From Photobacterium profundum SS9 (GTDB lineage: Bacteria; Pseudomonadota; Gammaproteobacteria; Enterobacterales; Vibrionaceae): DNA of 64,000 bases. Below, one piece after another: positions 44,381 through 53,345 of the stretch. The notes under the pieces were generated by a model, which saw only the letters and a list, made by a program, of their open reading frames with translations, was not told where the DNA came from and searched no databases. The first letter of the stretch is position 1. Every line of letters starts with the position of its first letter. The DNA is taken from NCBI RefSeq assembly GCF_000196255.1, contig NC_006371.1, positions 1,844,677-1,908,676 of the forward strand. Direction: 5' to 3'. A program made the position numbers and the translations under genes.

Positions 44381-44399
44381 TGAAATAACGTTTTAAAAA
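44381..44399. promoter_or_regulatory. KdgR-type operator between kduD and kdgR
   Basis: TGAAATAACGTTTTAAAAA, in the divergent region. It could control kduD and self-regulate kdgR. A second similar sequence, CAAATTTTTGAAAAGG, lies near 44445 but is weaker. Confidence 0.65.
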
Positions 44400-44535
44400 A
44401 ATTGACGAAGGTCTTACTTTTGACACAAAGCAACCTGCGTGGTTTCAAATTTTTGAAAAGGCTTTTTAAAAAAACTGGATGATAAACTACGACAAGGTAT
44501 AATGTGACAAAATAAAAAATAGCAAAGGTAGAACA

Positions 44536-45321
44536 ATGGAAAAGGTGACTCAGCCAGAAGCAGTATCTTCCGTATTAAAGGTATTTAGCATTCTTCAGAC
44601 GCTAGGCGATCAAAAAGAAATCGGTGTATCAGAACTTTCACAACGCTTGATGATGTCTAAAGCAACGACTTATCGCTTCCTACAAACAATGAAAACTCTG
44701 GGCTATGTTGCTCAAGAAGGTGAAGCAGATAAGTACTCGCTAACCTTAAAGCTTTTTGAATTAGGTGCTAAATCACTAGAGTACGTTGACCTTATCACCT
44801 TAGCTGATAAAGAAATGCGCATAATTTCGGAACAAACCAACGAGGCATTACACTTAGGTGCATTAGATGAAAATGCCATTATCTACATTCATAAAATTGA
44901 TTCTGGCTACAATCTAAGAATGCAATCAAGAATTGGTCGCCGTAACCCACTATATAGCACTGCTATTGGTAAAGTACTTCTTGCCGAACGAGAAGAGACG
45001 TTCATTCGTAAAACGTTATCTGACGTTAACTTTATCAAGCACACCGACAGAACATTGGAAAATACCAACCAATTGCTTTCTGAACTTAGTATTGTGCGTG
45101 ACCAACACTATGCAGAAGATAACGAAGAACAAGAACCAGGCTTGCGCTGTATTGCAGCACCTATTTATGACAGGTTTGGTAGTGTGATTGCTGGCGTGTC
45201 TATATCATTCCCAACCATTCGCTTTGATGAAAAGCGTATGTCTTATTATGTTGGGCTACTGCATCAGGCAGGCAAAAATATTTCAGGGCAACTTGGATAT
45301 CAAAACTATCCAAGCAACTAA
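44536..45321 (+). CDS. kdgR: KdgR transcriptional repressor (IclR family)
   Basis: 261 residues. The N-terminal winged helix (about residues 10-70) shows VLKVFSILQTLGDQKEIGVSELSQRLMMSKATTYRFLQTMKTLGYV, and the effector domain has ALHLGALDENAIIYIHKIDS, LYSTAIGKVLLA and GLRCIAAPIYDRFGSVIAGVSISFP, very like enterobacterial KdgR. The effector should be KDG, which releases the repressor from the TGAAACnnnGTTTTAATT operators seen across this locus. Followed by a strong terminator. Confidence 0.93.
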   Translation: MEKVTQPEAVSSVLKVFSILQTLGDQKEIGVSELSQRLMMSKATTYRFLQTMKTLGYVAQEGEADKYSLTLKLFELGAKSLEYVDLITLADKEMRIISEQTNEALHLGALDENAIIYIHKIDSGYNLRMQSRIGRRNPLYSTAIGKVLLAEREETFIRKTLSDVNFIKHTDRTLENTNQLLSELSIVRDQHYAEDNEEQEPGLRCIAAPIYDRFGSVIAGVSISFPTIRFDEKRMSYYVGLLHQAGKNISGQLGYQNYPSN

Positions 45322-45326
45322 TTTAA

Positions 45327-45354
45327 AAAGCAGCTGATAGAGCTGCTTTTTTTG
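45327..45354 (+). terminator. terminator after kdgR
   Basis: AAAAGCAGCTGATAGAGCTGCTTTTTTT; stem AAGCAGCT / AGCTGCTT followed by T run, 6 bp past the stop. Confidence 0.88.
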
Positions 45355-45370
45355 CCACCGACAACATAAG

Positions 45371-45389
45371 TGAAACAGCGTTTTAAAGT
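45371..45389 (+). promoter_or_regulatory. KdgR-type palindrome upstream of the CBS-nucleotidyltransferase gene
   Basis: TGAAACAGCGTTTTAAAGT ends about 9 bp before the ATG at 45399, overlapping the probable SD region. The left half and centre match the pectin-operon sites. Confidence 0.55.
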
Positions 45390-45398
45390 GAGGCTGCA

Positions 45399-47267
45399 AT
45401 GGGTACTTCTGTAACACCTAATATCAGTGATTTTCTAAGCCGAATCGATCCCTTTGATAAACTCCCCTTATCGCTTGTGCAGGCTATTGCCAACTCTGTC
45501 GTGATCAAATACCTAACTCAAGGTGAAACCATTGAGTTTAGTGCACTTTGCCAACGTCGGTTTCTCTATATTATTCGTACGGGAGCCATAGAACAGCGCA
45601 CGCCTAATGGGCAGCTTAGAGCAAGGCTTGGCGAAGAAGATCAATTCGGTTTTACATTCTTAGAGCCATTAAAAAATGCAGAAGATGGTTATCAAGCGCA
45701 AGCAATTGAAGATTCTTTACTCTATCTTCTACCACACCAAGATCTGATAAAAGCCTGTTTAGACTACCCAGAATTTGCTGATTACTTTGCCTCTCAAGCT
45801 AATATTCGCCTTAATTCCGCTGTTAAGTACACCTGTAGCAAGGAAGAAAAGGGACTATTTTTTCGAACTGTTGGAGAAGTTGCGAGCGAAAATATCACCA
45901 TTGTTGACGACAGTACCTCAATACAAGATGTCGCCAAAACCATGTGTGGTAAGCAACGTAGCTCATGTGCTGTTGTTATGAATAAAGGCGAGATAGTCGG
46001 AATGGTTACCGACCGAGATATGACCAGAAATGTCGTTGCAGCAGAAATTGATACCAATTTGCCGATTTCGAAAGTGATGAACCCTTCTCCGATTTTGATT
46101 CAAAGTGATGACAAAGTTATTCAAGCCATATCACTGATGCTGCAATTTAATATACGATGCTTACCTGTTCTAAAAGACGGTAAAGTTACTGGACTTTTGA
46201 CCACAACTCACTTAGTGCATAACCATAAAACTCAATCCTTATTTTTGATCGAAAAGATTAAATATGCGAATTCAATCAATGCCCTGTCTAGCCTAAGAGA
46301 TGAAAAGCAAACTATTTTCCAAGCCTTAGTCGAAAGTGGTGTAAGTGCTGAAATTCAAGGTAAAGTGATGTCGATGATTATGGATGCATTCACAAGAAGA
46401 ATCATTCAGCTCACCGAAGAACTGCTCGGCCCTCCACCCTGTGATTATGCTTGGTTAGTCGCGGGCTCTCATGCTCGTAATGAAGTACATATGCTTTCCG
46501 ATCAAGATAGCGCCATTGTACTTTCCGATGACGCTACAGATGCACATAAACTCTATTTTACGCACCTTGCAATGCGAGTATGTAATGGGCTAGCAGCATG
46601 TGGTTATCCTCTATGTGATGGAAAATACATGGCTGCCTCTCCTAAATGGTGTCAACCCGTTTCGCGCTGGAAAGAGTACTATCATAAGTGGGTATTAAAC
46701 CCGGAATACAATAAACTGCTAAGCATTAGCGTATTTCTTGAGGTACGTGCTATTCATGGCAACAGCGAGCTTGTAGATCAGATTCAACATTTCATGCACC
46801 AATGCATTCACAAAAGTCCAAAATTTATTCCGGCCTTAGTTCGCGATGCGATTGAGACACCCCCCCCCCTTGGGATCTTCAATAACTTAGTGCTTGAAAA
46901 AGGAGGGGAAAACAGTAACACCCTCAATATCAAAAAGTATGCCCTGAACTTAATCATTGATTTAGCCAGAATTTTTAGCCTTTCGGGAGATGGTTATCTT
47001 ACCGGCACTGAAGAACGTTTTCGTTATGCCGCAGAAAAAGGAACACTTTCACAAGGTAGTTGCGACAATATCATTGGTGCATTTAGGTTCATCACCCAAG
47101 TGCGCTTTAGACACCAGCTGAATGCTCTAAAAATGGGCAACGAAGCCAATAACCATATTTCTCCTGACGAATTCAGCAGCTTTGAACGTAAACATCTTAA
47201 GGAAGCATTCAAGATCATTAATGAACTACAGGATGTCGCCAAACTTCGATTTGTTAAAGGGGTGTAA
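45399..47267 (+). CDS. cNMP-binding / CBS-pair / DUF294 nucleotidyltransferase-like protein
   Basis: 622 residues. A cyclic-nucleotide-type N-terminal domain (about 15-140) is followed by two CBS motifs (about 160-280; SCAVVMNKGEIVGMVTDRDMT, CLPVLKDGKVTGLLTTTHLV). A DUF294 nucleotidyltransferase domain follows from about 335 with WLVAGSHARNEVHMLSDQDSAIV (GS...SDQD motif), then the DUF294 substrate-binding C-terminal half. A run of ten C (46860-46869) lies in the coding sequence around PPPLG and could slip. Two bp separate it from the exonuclease gene. Such pairs are often beside acetate-type symporters elsewhere; the role is signalling or nucleotide transfer, not enzymology of pectin. Confidence 0.88.
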   Translation: MGTSVTPNISDFLSRIDPFDKLPLSLVQAIANSVVIKYLTQGETIEFSALCQRRFLYIIRTGAIEQRTPNGQLRARLGEEDQFGFTFLEPLKNAEDGYQAQAIEDSLLYLLPHQDLIKACLDYPEFADYFASQANIRLNSAVKYTCSKEEKGLFFRTVGEVASENITIVDDSTSIQDVAKTMCGKQRSSCAVVMNKGEIVGMVTDRDMTRNVVAAEIDTNLPISKVMNPSPILIQSDDKVIQAISLMLQFNIRCLPVLKDGKVTGLLTTTHLVHNHKTQSLFLIEKIKYANSINALSSLRDEKQTIFQALVESGVSAEIQGKVMSMIMDAFTRRIIQLTEELLGPPPCDYAWLVAGSHARNEVHMLSDQDSAIVLSDDATDAHKLYFTHLAMRVCNGLAACGYPLCDGKYMAASPKWCQPVSRWKEYYHKWVLNPEYNKLLSISVFLEVRAIHGNSELVDQIQHFMHQCIHKSPKFIPALVRDAIETPPPLGIFNNLVLEKGGENSNTLNIKKYALNLIIDLARIFSLSGDGYLTGTEERFRYAAEKGTLSQGSCDNIIGAFRFITQVRFRHQLNALKMGNEANNHISPDEFSSFERKHLKEAFKIINELQDVAKLRFVKGV

Positions 47268-47269
47268 TT

Positions 47270-47980
47270 ATGATCAAGAATTGGTTTAATAAAGCAGACA
47301 AAGCACCACTCGAAAAAGTCCGTCAATCGATTACTGCTAACCCCAAATGGAGTAAACCTGTACAACAATATCTCGCAACCCCTTTACCATGGGCAAATGG
47401 AACTCTCGCTGATTTGAATTTTGTTGCTATCGACTTCGAAACAACAGGGCTTAACTGCCAACAAGATAAGATTTTATCCATCGGTGTCGTTAATTTAACA
47501 ACTGATATGATAGAGCTTGCCAGCAGTGAGGAAATCTATATACGCCATGGTGAGTTCATCAAAGCGGAAAGTGCACAAATCAATGAGATAACACCTAAAC
47601 AACTACATAAAGGTGTCGATATTGACACTGCTATCGATTGGTTACTGGAAAGAATTCAAGGAAAAATTGTATTGGCTCACTGTGCCAATATTGAGAAGCA
47701 ATTTATTGAAAGCTATTTAAAAGATACATACCAATTAAATACCTTTCCTTGCTATTTTATTGATACTTTACAGCTTGAAAAGCACCATAGCTACGCGGGG
47801 AAAAGTAACCAGCACACTAGCTATCAATTAGACGATTTAAGGCAATACCATAACCTGCCCGCCTATTACTCACATTCAGCCGCAAGCGATGCCGTTGCGT
47901 GTGCCGAACTTTTTCTTGTTCAAGTGAAAAAGTTAAATCTAACGAGTGATTTTAGTCTCAATGAACTGAGCGTCAAATAA
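47270..47980 (+). CDS. DnaQ-like 3'-5' exonuclease
   Basis: 236 residues. DEDDh exonuclease: VAIDFETTGLNCQQDKILSIGVV (Exo I, Asp and Glu), LAHCANIEKQFIESY (Exo II) and YYSHSAASDAVACAEL (Exo III, His and Asp). Co-transcribed with the CBS/DUF294 protein, a known pairing whose purpose is unclear. Confidence 0.9.
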   Translation: MIKNWFNKADKAPLEKVRQSITANPKWSKPVQQYLATPLPWANGTLADLNFVAIDFETTGLNCQQDKILSIGVVNLTTDMIELASSEEIYIRHGEFIKAESAQINEITPKQLHKGVDIDTAIDWLLERIQGKIVLAHCANIEKQFIESYLKDTYQLNTFPCYFIDTLQLEKHHSYAGKSNQHTSYQLDDLRQYHNLPAYYSHSAASDAVACAELFLVQVKKLNLTSDFSLNELSVK

Positions 47981-48021
47981 CAATCTGGAGGTTACTTAGT
48001 AAAACATCACTCAAGCAATGA

Positions 48022-48046
48022 TTAGGGCTAATCCATCAGCCCTCTA
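48022..48046. terminator. hairpin between convergent genes
   Basis: AGGGCTAATCC and a complementary AGCCCT around ATCAGCCCT form a short stem between the exonuclease and acyltransferase stops. No long T run, so a weak terminator at best. Confidence 0.4.
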
Positions 48047-48065
48047 AGTGCTAGATATAGATAGA

Positions 48066-49844
48066 TCAGCTTCGCATCAAATCTGCCATTTCAAGTAGCG
48101 ATTGTTCAATATAAATTCGCATCAACTCGAGTTTGTCCTGCATATCGGTTCGACTTGTTATATTGAAGCAGATGGAATCATTTCGCTTAAAGTATCTGAT
48201 TCCGTAGCCATCATCGACAAGCGGACCGTAACCCGCTAATTCAACGCCATATTCTGACGTGGTGCTAGTACAAACGACGCTGTGAGTCAGTGCTTGATAT
48301 CCTCCTTGGGTAAATATTTCTGGAAGCGTATCAATTCCGATGTCACGGCCAGCGACTTTATAGCGGTATTTAAGCGCGAGTAAATGGGTGTAAATCCCAT
48401 GACCAAACCTGCACTCATTCGCCCTTTCGATGTGTTTTTGTGCTGCTTTAATAAGTGAATCTTTTTTAGCTTGAGTACTACAATCGGGAGCGCGTATATT
48501 GTGAATAAACGCCATCGACTCAGGCGTAACGGTATATAGAACATCAAGACGCCCATCAAGAAACGTTCTAGTCATTACTGCTTCATAAGCACTGTAGCAC
48601 TTTCCATAAAGCTTATGTTCCGCTAATTGTAACGCCAACTGAACGAATGCGTCGGGGCTCACGCCAAATTGCTTGATCTGATTTTTACCAAACTGCGTGA
48701 AATTCAACACCCTAATTTGGTTATTGGCCGAGTGTTGAACAAACAAATCGACGGCTGCACGAGTCGTCTGCACAAGTGCATCATCTAAATCAAACTTAAT
48801 TTCTTCGGCTGTAGAGGTCTGTGATCTCGTTCCCTCAGCTGGAGCGTTCCTATCATCAAATGGAATCTGGTCAATCGTGTCATAAATATGTGCGACCAAA
48901 CGAAGCATAACGGAGCCATCAACCCCTGTATGCTCGAAATTGATCCCAGTTTTACCATTTTTAAAGACGATAAATTGTAGTGATTTATCGAAAAATCGAT
49001 CTTTGCCATCTCCATGCAGTAACTGTTTGGATACTTCGGTTATCTCTTCTGGGGTATTTTCATCCAGACATAAGGCAAAAGTAGCGTCTTCAATGGCTGT
49101 CATCACTTCTCTATTATTAACCGATATCTGAAGCAAATTTGCCCTGCTTTCTGCCCAAGCATCTCGCGGCATTGTTGTTAGCACGCCTACGTTTTGCCCT
49201 TTTTCTGAGATAGCGACAATGCAATCAAGATCAGATTCAATCGCTGATGGCGATCTGATATTTCCTTTTTCATCAAGAATATCAACTTTATATATACGCT
49301 GTTTATGCATTATCACAATATGCTTTCTTGACGATGAAACTTTGAGCTCATCCATGCCCTGTTGCGCTATTCTTGTTGAGGAAAAAAGATTGTTGTACTG
49401 ATTCATGCAAAGCGGCATATCTTTTTGCATATCAACCGTGAGCTCTTTTTTATCAAGCAAAGATATAAAATTATAAACGCTGACAACCAACGCTGTTGCA
49501 ATATTCGCTTGTGAGCTACCTTTTTCATTAAGCTTACTTTTCAGGTAATAAAAAACATTACTGTTAATCGCCAAAGGGCCTCGTGATTCCAAGTAAATAT
49601 CTTGCCAAGCAGCAGCTGACCAGTTTGAAGGTGCATGTTTATTCCCCCATTCAATCAACTCATTTTGTAGTTTTTCGCCGTCTCCGCCAGGTTGAAGAAA
49701 TTGCTCGATCACTTTTTTTGTTTTAGTTTGTTCTTCTTGTGTTAATAACGGCTCAGCCCATTCAATCAGTTTATGACAAGTTTTATTTAAGCTTGGCACT
49801 GGCATTATCGGCAACTCTTTTTGACAACTAAATGTGTTTCCCAT
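48066..49844 (-). CDS. choline/carnitine O-acyltransferase family protein
   Basis: 592 residues, the length of eukaryotic-type carnitine/choline acyltransferases. The catalytic-His motif is visible as NFEHTGVDGSVMLRLV (His about residue 300), and near the C-terminus YGIRYFKRNDSICFNITSRTDMQDKLELM corresponds to the conserved carboxylate/amine-binding end of the family. Such enzymes move acyl groups between CoA and choline or carnitine. It lies next to choline uptake and oxidation genes on the same strand, so choline is the likely substrate. Family is uncommon in bacteria. Confidence 0.85.
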   Translation of the reverse strand: MGNTFSCQKELPIMPVPSLNKTCHKLIEWAEPLLTQEEQTKTKKVIEQFLQPGGDGEKLQNELIEWGNKHAPSNWSAAAWQDIYLESRGPLAINSNVFYYLKSKLNEKGSSQANIATALVVSVYNFISLLDKKELTVDMQKDMPLCMNQYNNLFSSTRIAQQGMDELKVSSSRKHIVIMHKQRIYKVDILDEKGNIRSPSAIESDLDCIVAISEKGQNVGVLTTMPRDAWAESRANLLQISVNNREVMTAIEDATFALCLDENTPEEITEVSKQLLHGDGKDRFFDKSLQFIVFKNGKTGINFEHTGVDGSVMLRLVAHIYDTIDQIPFDDRNAPAEGTRSQTSTAEEIKFDLDDALVQTTRAAVDLFVQHSANNQIRVLNFTQFGKNQIKQFGVSPDAFVQLALQLAEHKLYGKCYSAYEAVMTRTFLDGRLDVLYTVTPESMAFIHNIRAPDCSTQAKKDSLIKAAQKHIERANECRFGHGIYTHLLALKYRYKVAGRDIGIDTLPEIFTQGGYQALTHSVVCTSTTSEYGVELAGYGPLVDDGYGIRYFKRNDSICFNITSRTDMQDKLELMRIYIEQSLLEMADLMRS

Positions 49845-50050
49845 TAATTTTTAACTCCTGGGGGGTTTGTCTATTTTTTAGAATGAGTTTTGCTGAGCGC
49901 GATTATTTCCACCGCTAGGCGGTAAAGACAAAGTAACGCGCAGATTAAGCCTAAGCTCTAATAACGGCTTTTAAGGCTTATACCAACACCTAATTAATGG
50001 TATTGGTATTACTCCGCACTTTGTAATATTGAAGGCTGGTATTGGTATAT
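49845..50050. repeat. intergenic with TTGGTATTGGTAT-type repeats
   Basis: Contains ATACCAAcacc...ggTATTGGTAT (inverted, about 49980-50008) and another ctggtattggtat near 50034. A third copy is near 52148. Small direct and inverted repeats of this type are common between Vibrionaceae genes; function unknown. Confidence 0.45.
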
Positions 50051-51253
50051 TTATGTGCTGGTTTCGGTTTCTAGCGAAATATGCTTGCCTAACAAAGCGT
50101 GATAGAAATTATTGTCTGCTAATACACCAATCAACGGGCCATCTTCGACCAACAGAACAGGTTGCCCTGTACGATAGCGGATTTCCAAACCTTCTCGCAT
50201 GGATATATCCGGATTAGCTATCACTAGGCTATCTTGTTTCAACCCCTCAAAGCAGTCTCCCGCTTGCCATAAATGCAATGGTAATGCCTTACCTTGACGG
50301 GTAACCGAAGTAACATGCCCTTGAGGATCAGTACTTATATAAGTTTCATCATGCTGGCTTAACACCAGTTTACTATCCTGCGATTCTAGTGCGGTTACCT
50401 CTGTCATCAAAGAACGACCACATAACACATTCAATGGATTCGTGTGAGCCACAAACTCCGCAACGTATGCTGAATTCGGGTTAAGTACGATCTCTTCCGG
50501 TTTACCGTGCTGGATCAAACGACCCGACTCCATAATGGCAATTTTATTACCCAGCTTCAGTGCCTCATCCAAATCATGGCTGACGAATACGATGGTTTTA
50601 TTCAGCGTACGCTGCAGTTCAATCAGTTCATCCTGAAGCTGACTTCTAATCAGAGGATCAAGCGCAGAAAATGGTTCATCCATCAGCAAGATATCGCTAT
50701 CCATAGTAAAGGCTCTCGCCAAGCCTACTCGTTGCTGCATACCGCCTGATAGCTCGTGAGGATAATTATTTTGCCATTCAGCCAAGCCTACCATTTCCAA
50801 CATTTCTTCTGCGCGGCGACGACGCTCTGCTTTACTGATACCCTGCATCTCAAGACCAAAAGCAGCGTTGTCTAGCACTGACAACCAAGGCATTAAGGCA
50901 AATTTCTGAAAGACCATCGATATACGATTTGTACGCAAGTGGCGTAACGCTGCTTTATCGCAATTAGCGAGGTTAATTGGCTCGTCGCCATCCTGAATAT
51001 TAAGAGAGCCGCGGCTAACAGTATTTAACCCATTAATAGCGCGCAGCAAGCTCGATTTTCCTGAGCCCGATAAGCCCATCAATACGCAGATTTCCCCCTT
51101 TTCGATATCAAGGCTAACATCATGCACGCCCACCACATCGCCGGTAGCATCAATGATTTCCTGACGGCTTTTGCCATCATCTAACATCGCTAATGATTTG
51201 GCTGTTTGCTTACCAAAGATGACATCCAAATTTTTAATACTAATAGCACTCAT
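50051..51253 (-). CDS. choV: choline/betaine ABC transporter ATP-binding protein
   Basis: 400 residues. Walker A LMGLSGSGKSSLLRAING, Q-loop VFQKFALMPW, signature LSGGMQQRVGLARAF and Walker B DILLMDEPFSALDPL are intact. The C-terminal ~120 residues form a CBS-like module, typical of the ProV/OpuA/ChoV ATPases that sense ionic strength. It couples ATP hydrolysis to quaternary-amine import. Stop-to-start distance to the permease gene is 2 bp. Confidence 0.92.
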   Translation of the reverse strand: MSAISIKNLDVIFGKQTAKSLAMLDDGKSRQEIIDATGDVVGVHDVSLDIEKGEICVLMGLSGSGKSSLLRAINGLNTVSRGSLNIQDGDEPINLANCDKAALRHLRTNRISMVFQKFALMPWLSVLDNAAFGLEMQGISKAERRRRAEEMLEMVGLAEWQNNYPHELSGGMQQRVGLARAFTMDSDILLMDEPFSALDPLIRSQLQDELIELQRTLNKTIVFVSHDLDEALKLGNKIAIMESGRLIQHGKPEEIVLNPNSAYVAEFVAHTNPLNVLCGRSLMTEVTALESQDSKLVLSQHDETYISTDPQGHVTSVTRQGKALPLHLWQAGDCFEGLKQDSLVIANPDISMREGLEIRYRTGQPVLLVEDGPLIGVLADNNFYHALLGKHISLETETST

Positions 51254-51255
51254 GG

Positions 51256-52104
51256 TTATCCCTCTCTGCTCTGACTTGCTGGCGTTTTACACAAGCGATC
51301 CAAAATAATTGCAACCAACACGATAGCAAGCCCTGCTTCAAACCCCTGAGAAATGTTCACGGTGTTTAGGGCGCGAACCACTGGTTTGCCCAAGCCATCA
51401 GCGCCTACTAGTGCTGAAATCACCACCATAGACAACGACAACATAATACACTGCGTTATTCCTGCCATAATGTTTGGCATTGCCGCCGGAAGCTCAACTT
51501 TGAACAACAACTTCATTCGGCTGGCACCGAATGCTCTCCCCGCCTCGACCAGTTCTTCCGGTACTCGGCTAATGCCTAAATAGGTCAGGCGAATTGGAGC
51601 GGCAATGGCAAAAATAATGGTAGAGATAAGGCCAGGCACAACGCCTAAACCAAATAACACCAAGGTTGGGATAAGATAGACAAATGTCGGTATTGTCTGC
51701 ATCAAATCAAGGATCGGTCGCATGATGGTGTACAGCCAAGGTCTATGTGCCGCGGCAATCCCTATAGGCACACCCACTATTACCGAAAACATTGTTGCAC
51801 TTAATACCAGCACAAAAGTCTCTATCATTTCTTCCCAGTAACCAAGGTTCATGATCAGCAGCAGTGCAGCAACAACAAAGATAACTAATGAGAGGCTTCG
51901 GTGAAGGAACCATGCCAAAAGAGCAGTCATGACGATGGGAACCGCAGGCGGAAACCATTTAAATAAGTCGACCAATAACATGATCATTGATTCGAGGGTG
52001 TATGAAAGCGAGTCAAAAAATCCTGAGGCATTATAGGTAAGCCAATCGACGAAAGTTGCCATCCACTCACCTAGCGGGATCTTATGCTCTGTAATAAAGT
52101 CCAC
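51256..52104 (-). CDS. choW: choline ABC transporter permease
   Basis: 282 residues with about six hydrophobic segments. The MetI-like EAA loop is visible as EELVEAGRAFGASRMKLLFKVELPAAMPNIMAGI. It forms the membrane channel with ChoV. Confidence 0.92.
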   Translation of the reverse strand: MDFITEHKIPLGEWMATFVDWLTYNASGFFDSLSYTLESMIMLLVDLFKWFPPAVPIVMTALLAWFLHRSLSLVIFVVAALLLIMNLGYWEEMIETFVLVLSATMFSVIVGVPIGIAAAHRPWLYTIMRPILDLMQTIPTFVYLIPTLVLFGLGVVPGLISTIIFAIAAPIRLTYLGISRVPEELVEAGRAFGASRMKLLFKVELPAAMPNIMAGITQCIMLSLSMVVISALVGADGLGKPVVRALNTVNISQGFEAGLAIVLVAIILDRLCKTPASQSREG

Positions 52105-52248
52105 TGTTACTCCTTAATGGTCTTAATTGTATTTGTATATATATAAATTGGTATTGGTATTTTAGGTCGTTCTGTATGTAACGATAGCGCCGACTCACTG
52201 CCACGCATTACGGTGGCAGTAGAATCAGTCAATATTGGCTGCTTTATA
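52105..52248. other. intergenic between choX and choW
   Basis: Includes a ttggtattggtatttta repeat near 52148 and a CCGACTCACTGCCACGCATTACGGTGGCAG segment that can form a hairpin (CTGCCAC / GTGGCAG). It could be a partial terminator that lowers transport-gene expression relative to choX. Confidence 0.4.
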
Positions 52249-53199
52249 TTAGATATTCAGATAAGTCTTCACGGCTTCATCAGCATTGCTGCCATCACGT
52301 GCAGTTACTTTATCGAGCCATTGCTCTAATATTTGCGGGTTGGCTTTTAGCCACGCTTTTGCTGCAGCATCTGGCTTAGCTTTGTCGTCTAAGATATTGC
52401 CCATCAATTGGCTTTCCATTTCTAGGCTAAAGCTCAGATTTTGCAATAATTGACCAACATTCGAACACGTTTTCAAATAGCCTTGGCGAACATTAGTGTG
52501 GACACTTGCCCCACCATAGTTCGGACCAAAAAAGTCATCACCACCGTCTAGATAAACCATGTCAAAGTTACTGTTCATTGGATGAGGTGCCCAGCCTAGA
52601 AAAGCAATCCACTGTTCACGGTCAACCGCTCGTTTTACTTGCGACATCATGCCTGCTTCACTTGATTCAACTAAACGGAAGCTTTTCAGATCAAATGCAT
52701 TCTGATCGAGCATGTCTTGGATCAGGCGATTACCATCGTTACCCGGTTCAATGCCATAAATGCGACCGCGAAATTCATCTTTGTGTTTTGCCAGATCAGC
52801 AAAGCTACGTACACCGGCATCGTAAACATATTTGGGTACAGCAAGGGTGTACTTCGCCCCTTCTAAGTTAGCGCGAACAGTTTCAACTGAACCATCTTGG
52901 TGATATTTGGCAATATCTGCTTCCATGGTCGGCATCCAGTTACCTAAAAAAACATCGATATCTTTATTTGCCATGGCAGAATATGTGACAGGTACAGACA
53001 ACAGCTGCGTTGATGTTTGGTAACCAAGACCTTTAAGCACTTCGCTAGTAACCGCAGTTGTCGCGGTAATATCTGTCCAACCTACGTCAGAAAAACGCAC
53101 CGTGTCACATTGAGCGGCAAAAGCTGTTGATGCAGAGAAACTCAATAATAAAGCGGTGCTACTTATAATTGTGTGTTTAATGGCTGTATTCGTCTTCAT
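52249..53199 (-). CDS. choX: choline ABC transporter substrate-binding protein
   Basis: 316 residues from the ATG at 53199 (MKTNTAIKHTIISSTALLLSF), chosen because AAGGAAAAG precedes it; the longer frame from 53241 lacks a signal-peptide layout. Signal peptide cleavage is expected after AFA. The mature part shows VRFSDVGWTDITATTAVTSEVLKGLGY, FLGNWMPTMEADI, YGIEPGNDGNRLI and WIAFLGWAPHPMN, matching ChoX/ProX aromatic-cage proteins that bind choline or betaine. It delivers substrate to ChoW/ChoV. Confidence 0.92.
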   Translation of the reverse strand: MKTNTAIKHTIISSTALLLSFSASTAFAAQCDTVRFSDVGWTDITATTAVTSEVLKGLGYQTSTQLLSVPVTYSAMANKDIDVFLGNWMPTMEADIAKYHQDGSVETVRANLEGAKYTLAVPKYVYDAGVRSFADLAKHKDEFRGRIYGIEPGNDGNRLIQDMLDQNAFDLKSFRLVESSEAGMMSQVKRAVDREQWIAFLGWAPHPMNSNFDMVYLDGGDDFFGPNYGGASVHTNVRQGYLKTCSNVGQLLQNLSFSLEMESQLMGNILDDKAKPDAAAKAWLKANPQILEQWLDKVTARDGSNADEAVKTYLNI

Positions 53200-53345
53200 G
53201 ACTTTTCCTTTATCCATATTTTTATGCTGAAGCTGCTTCATGCAACTATTAGTTTTTTGATGTAACTATCAGTTTTTAGGCTGCAATAACCCACAGGAAG
53301 CGTAAAAACGTCCTCCTAGAGTTTTGTCGCTAGCTAGCTAGTTAA

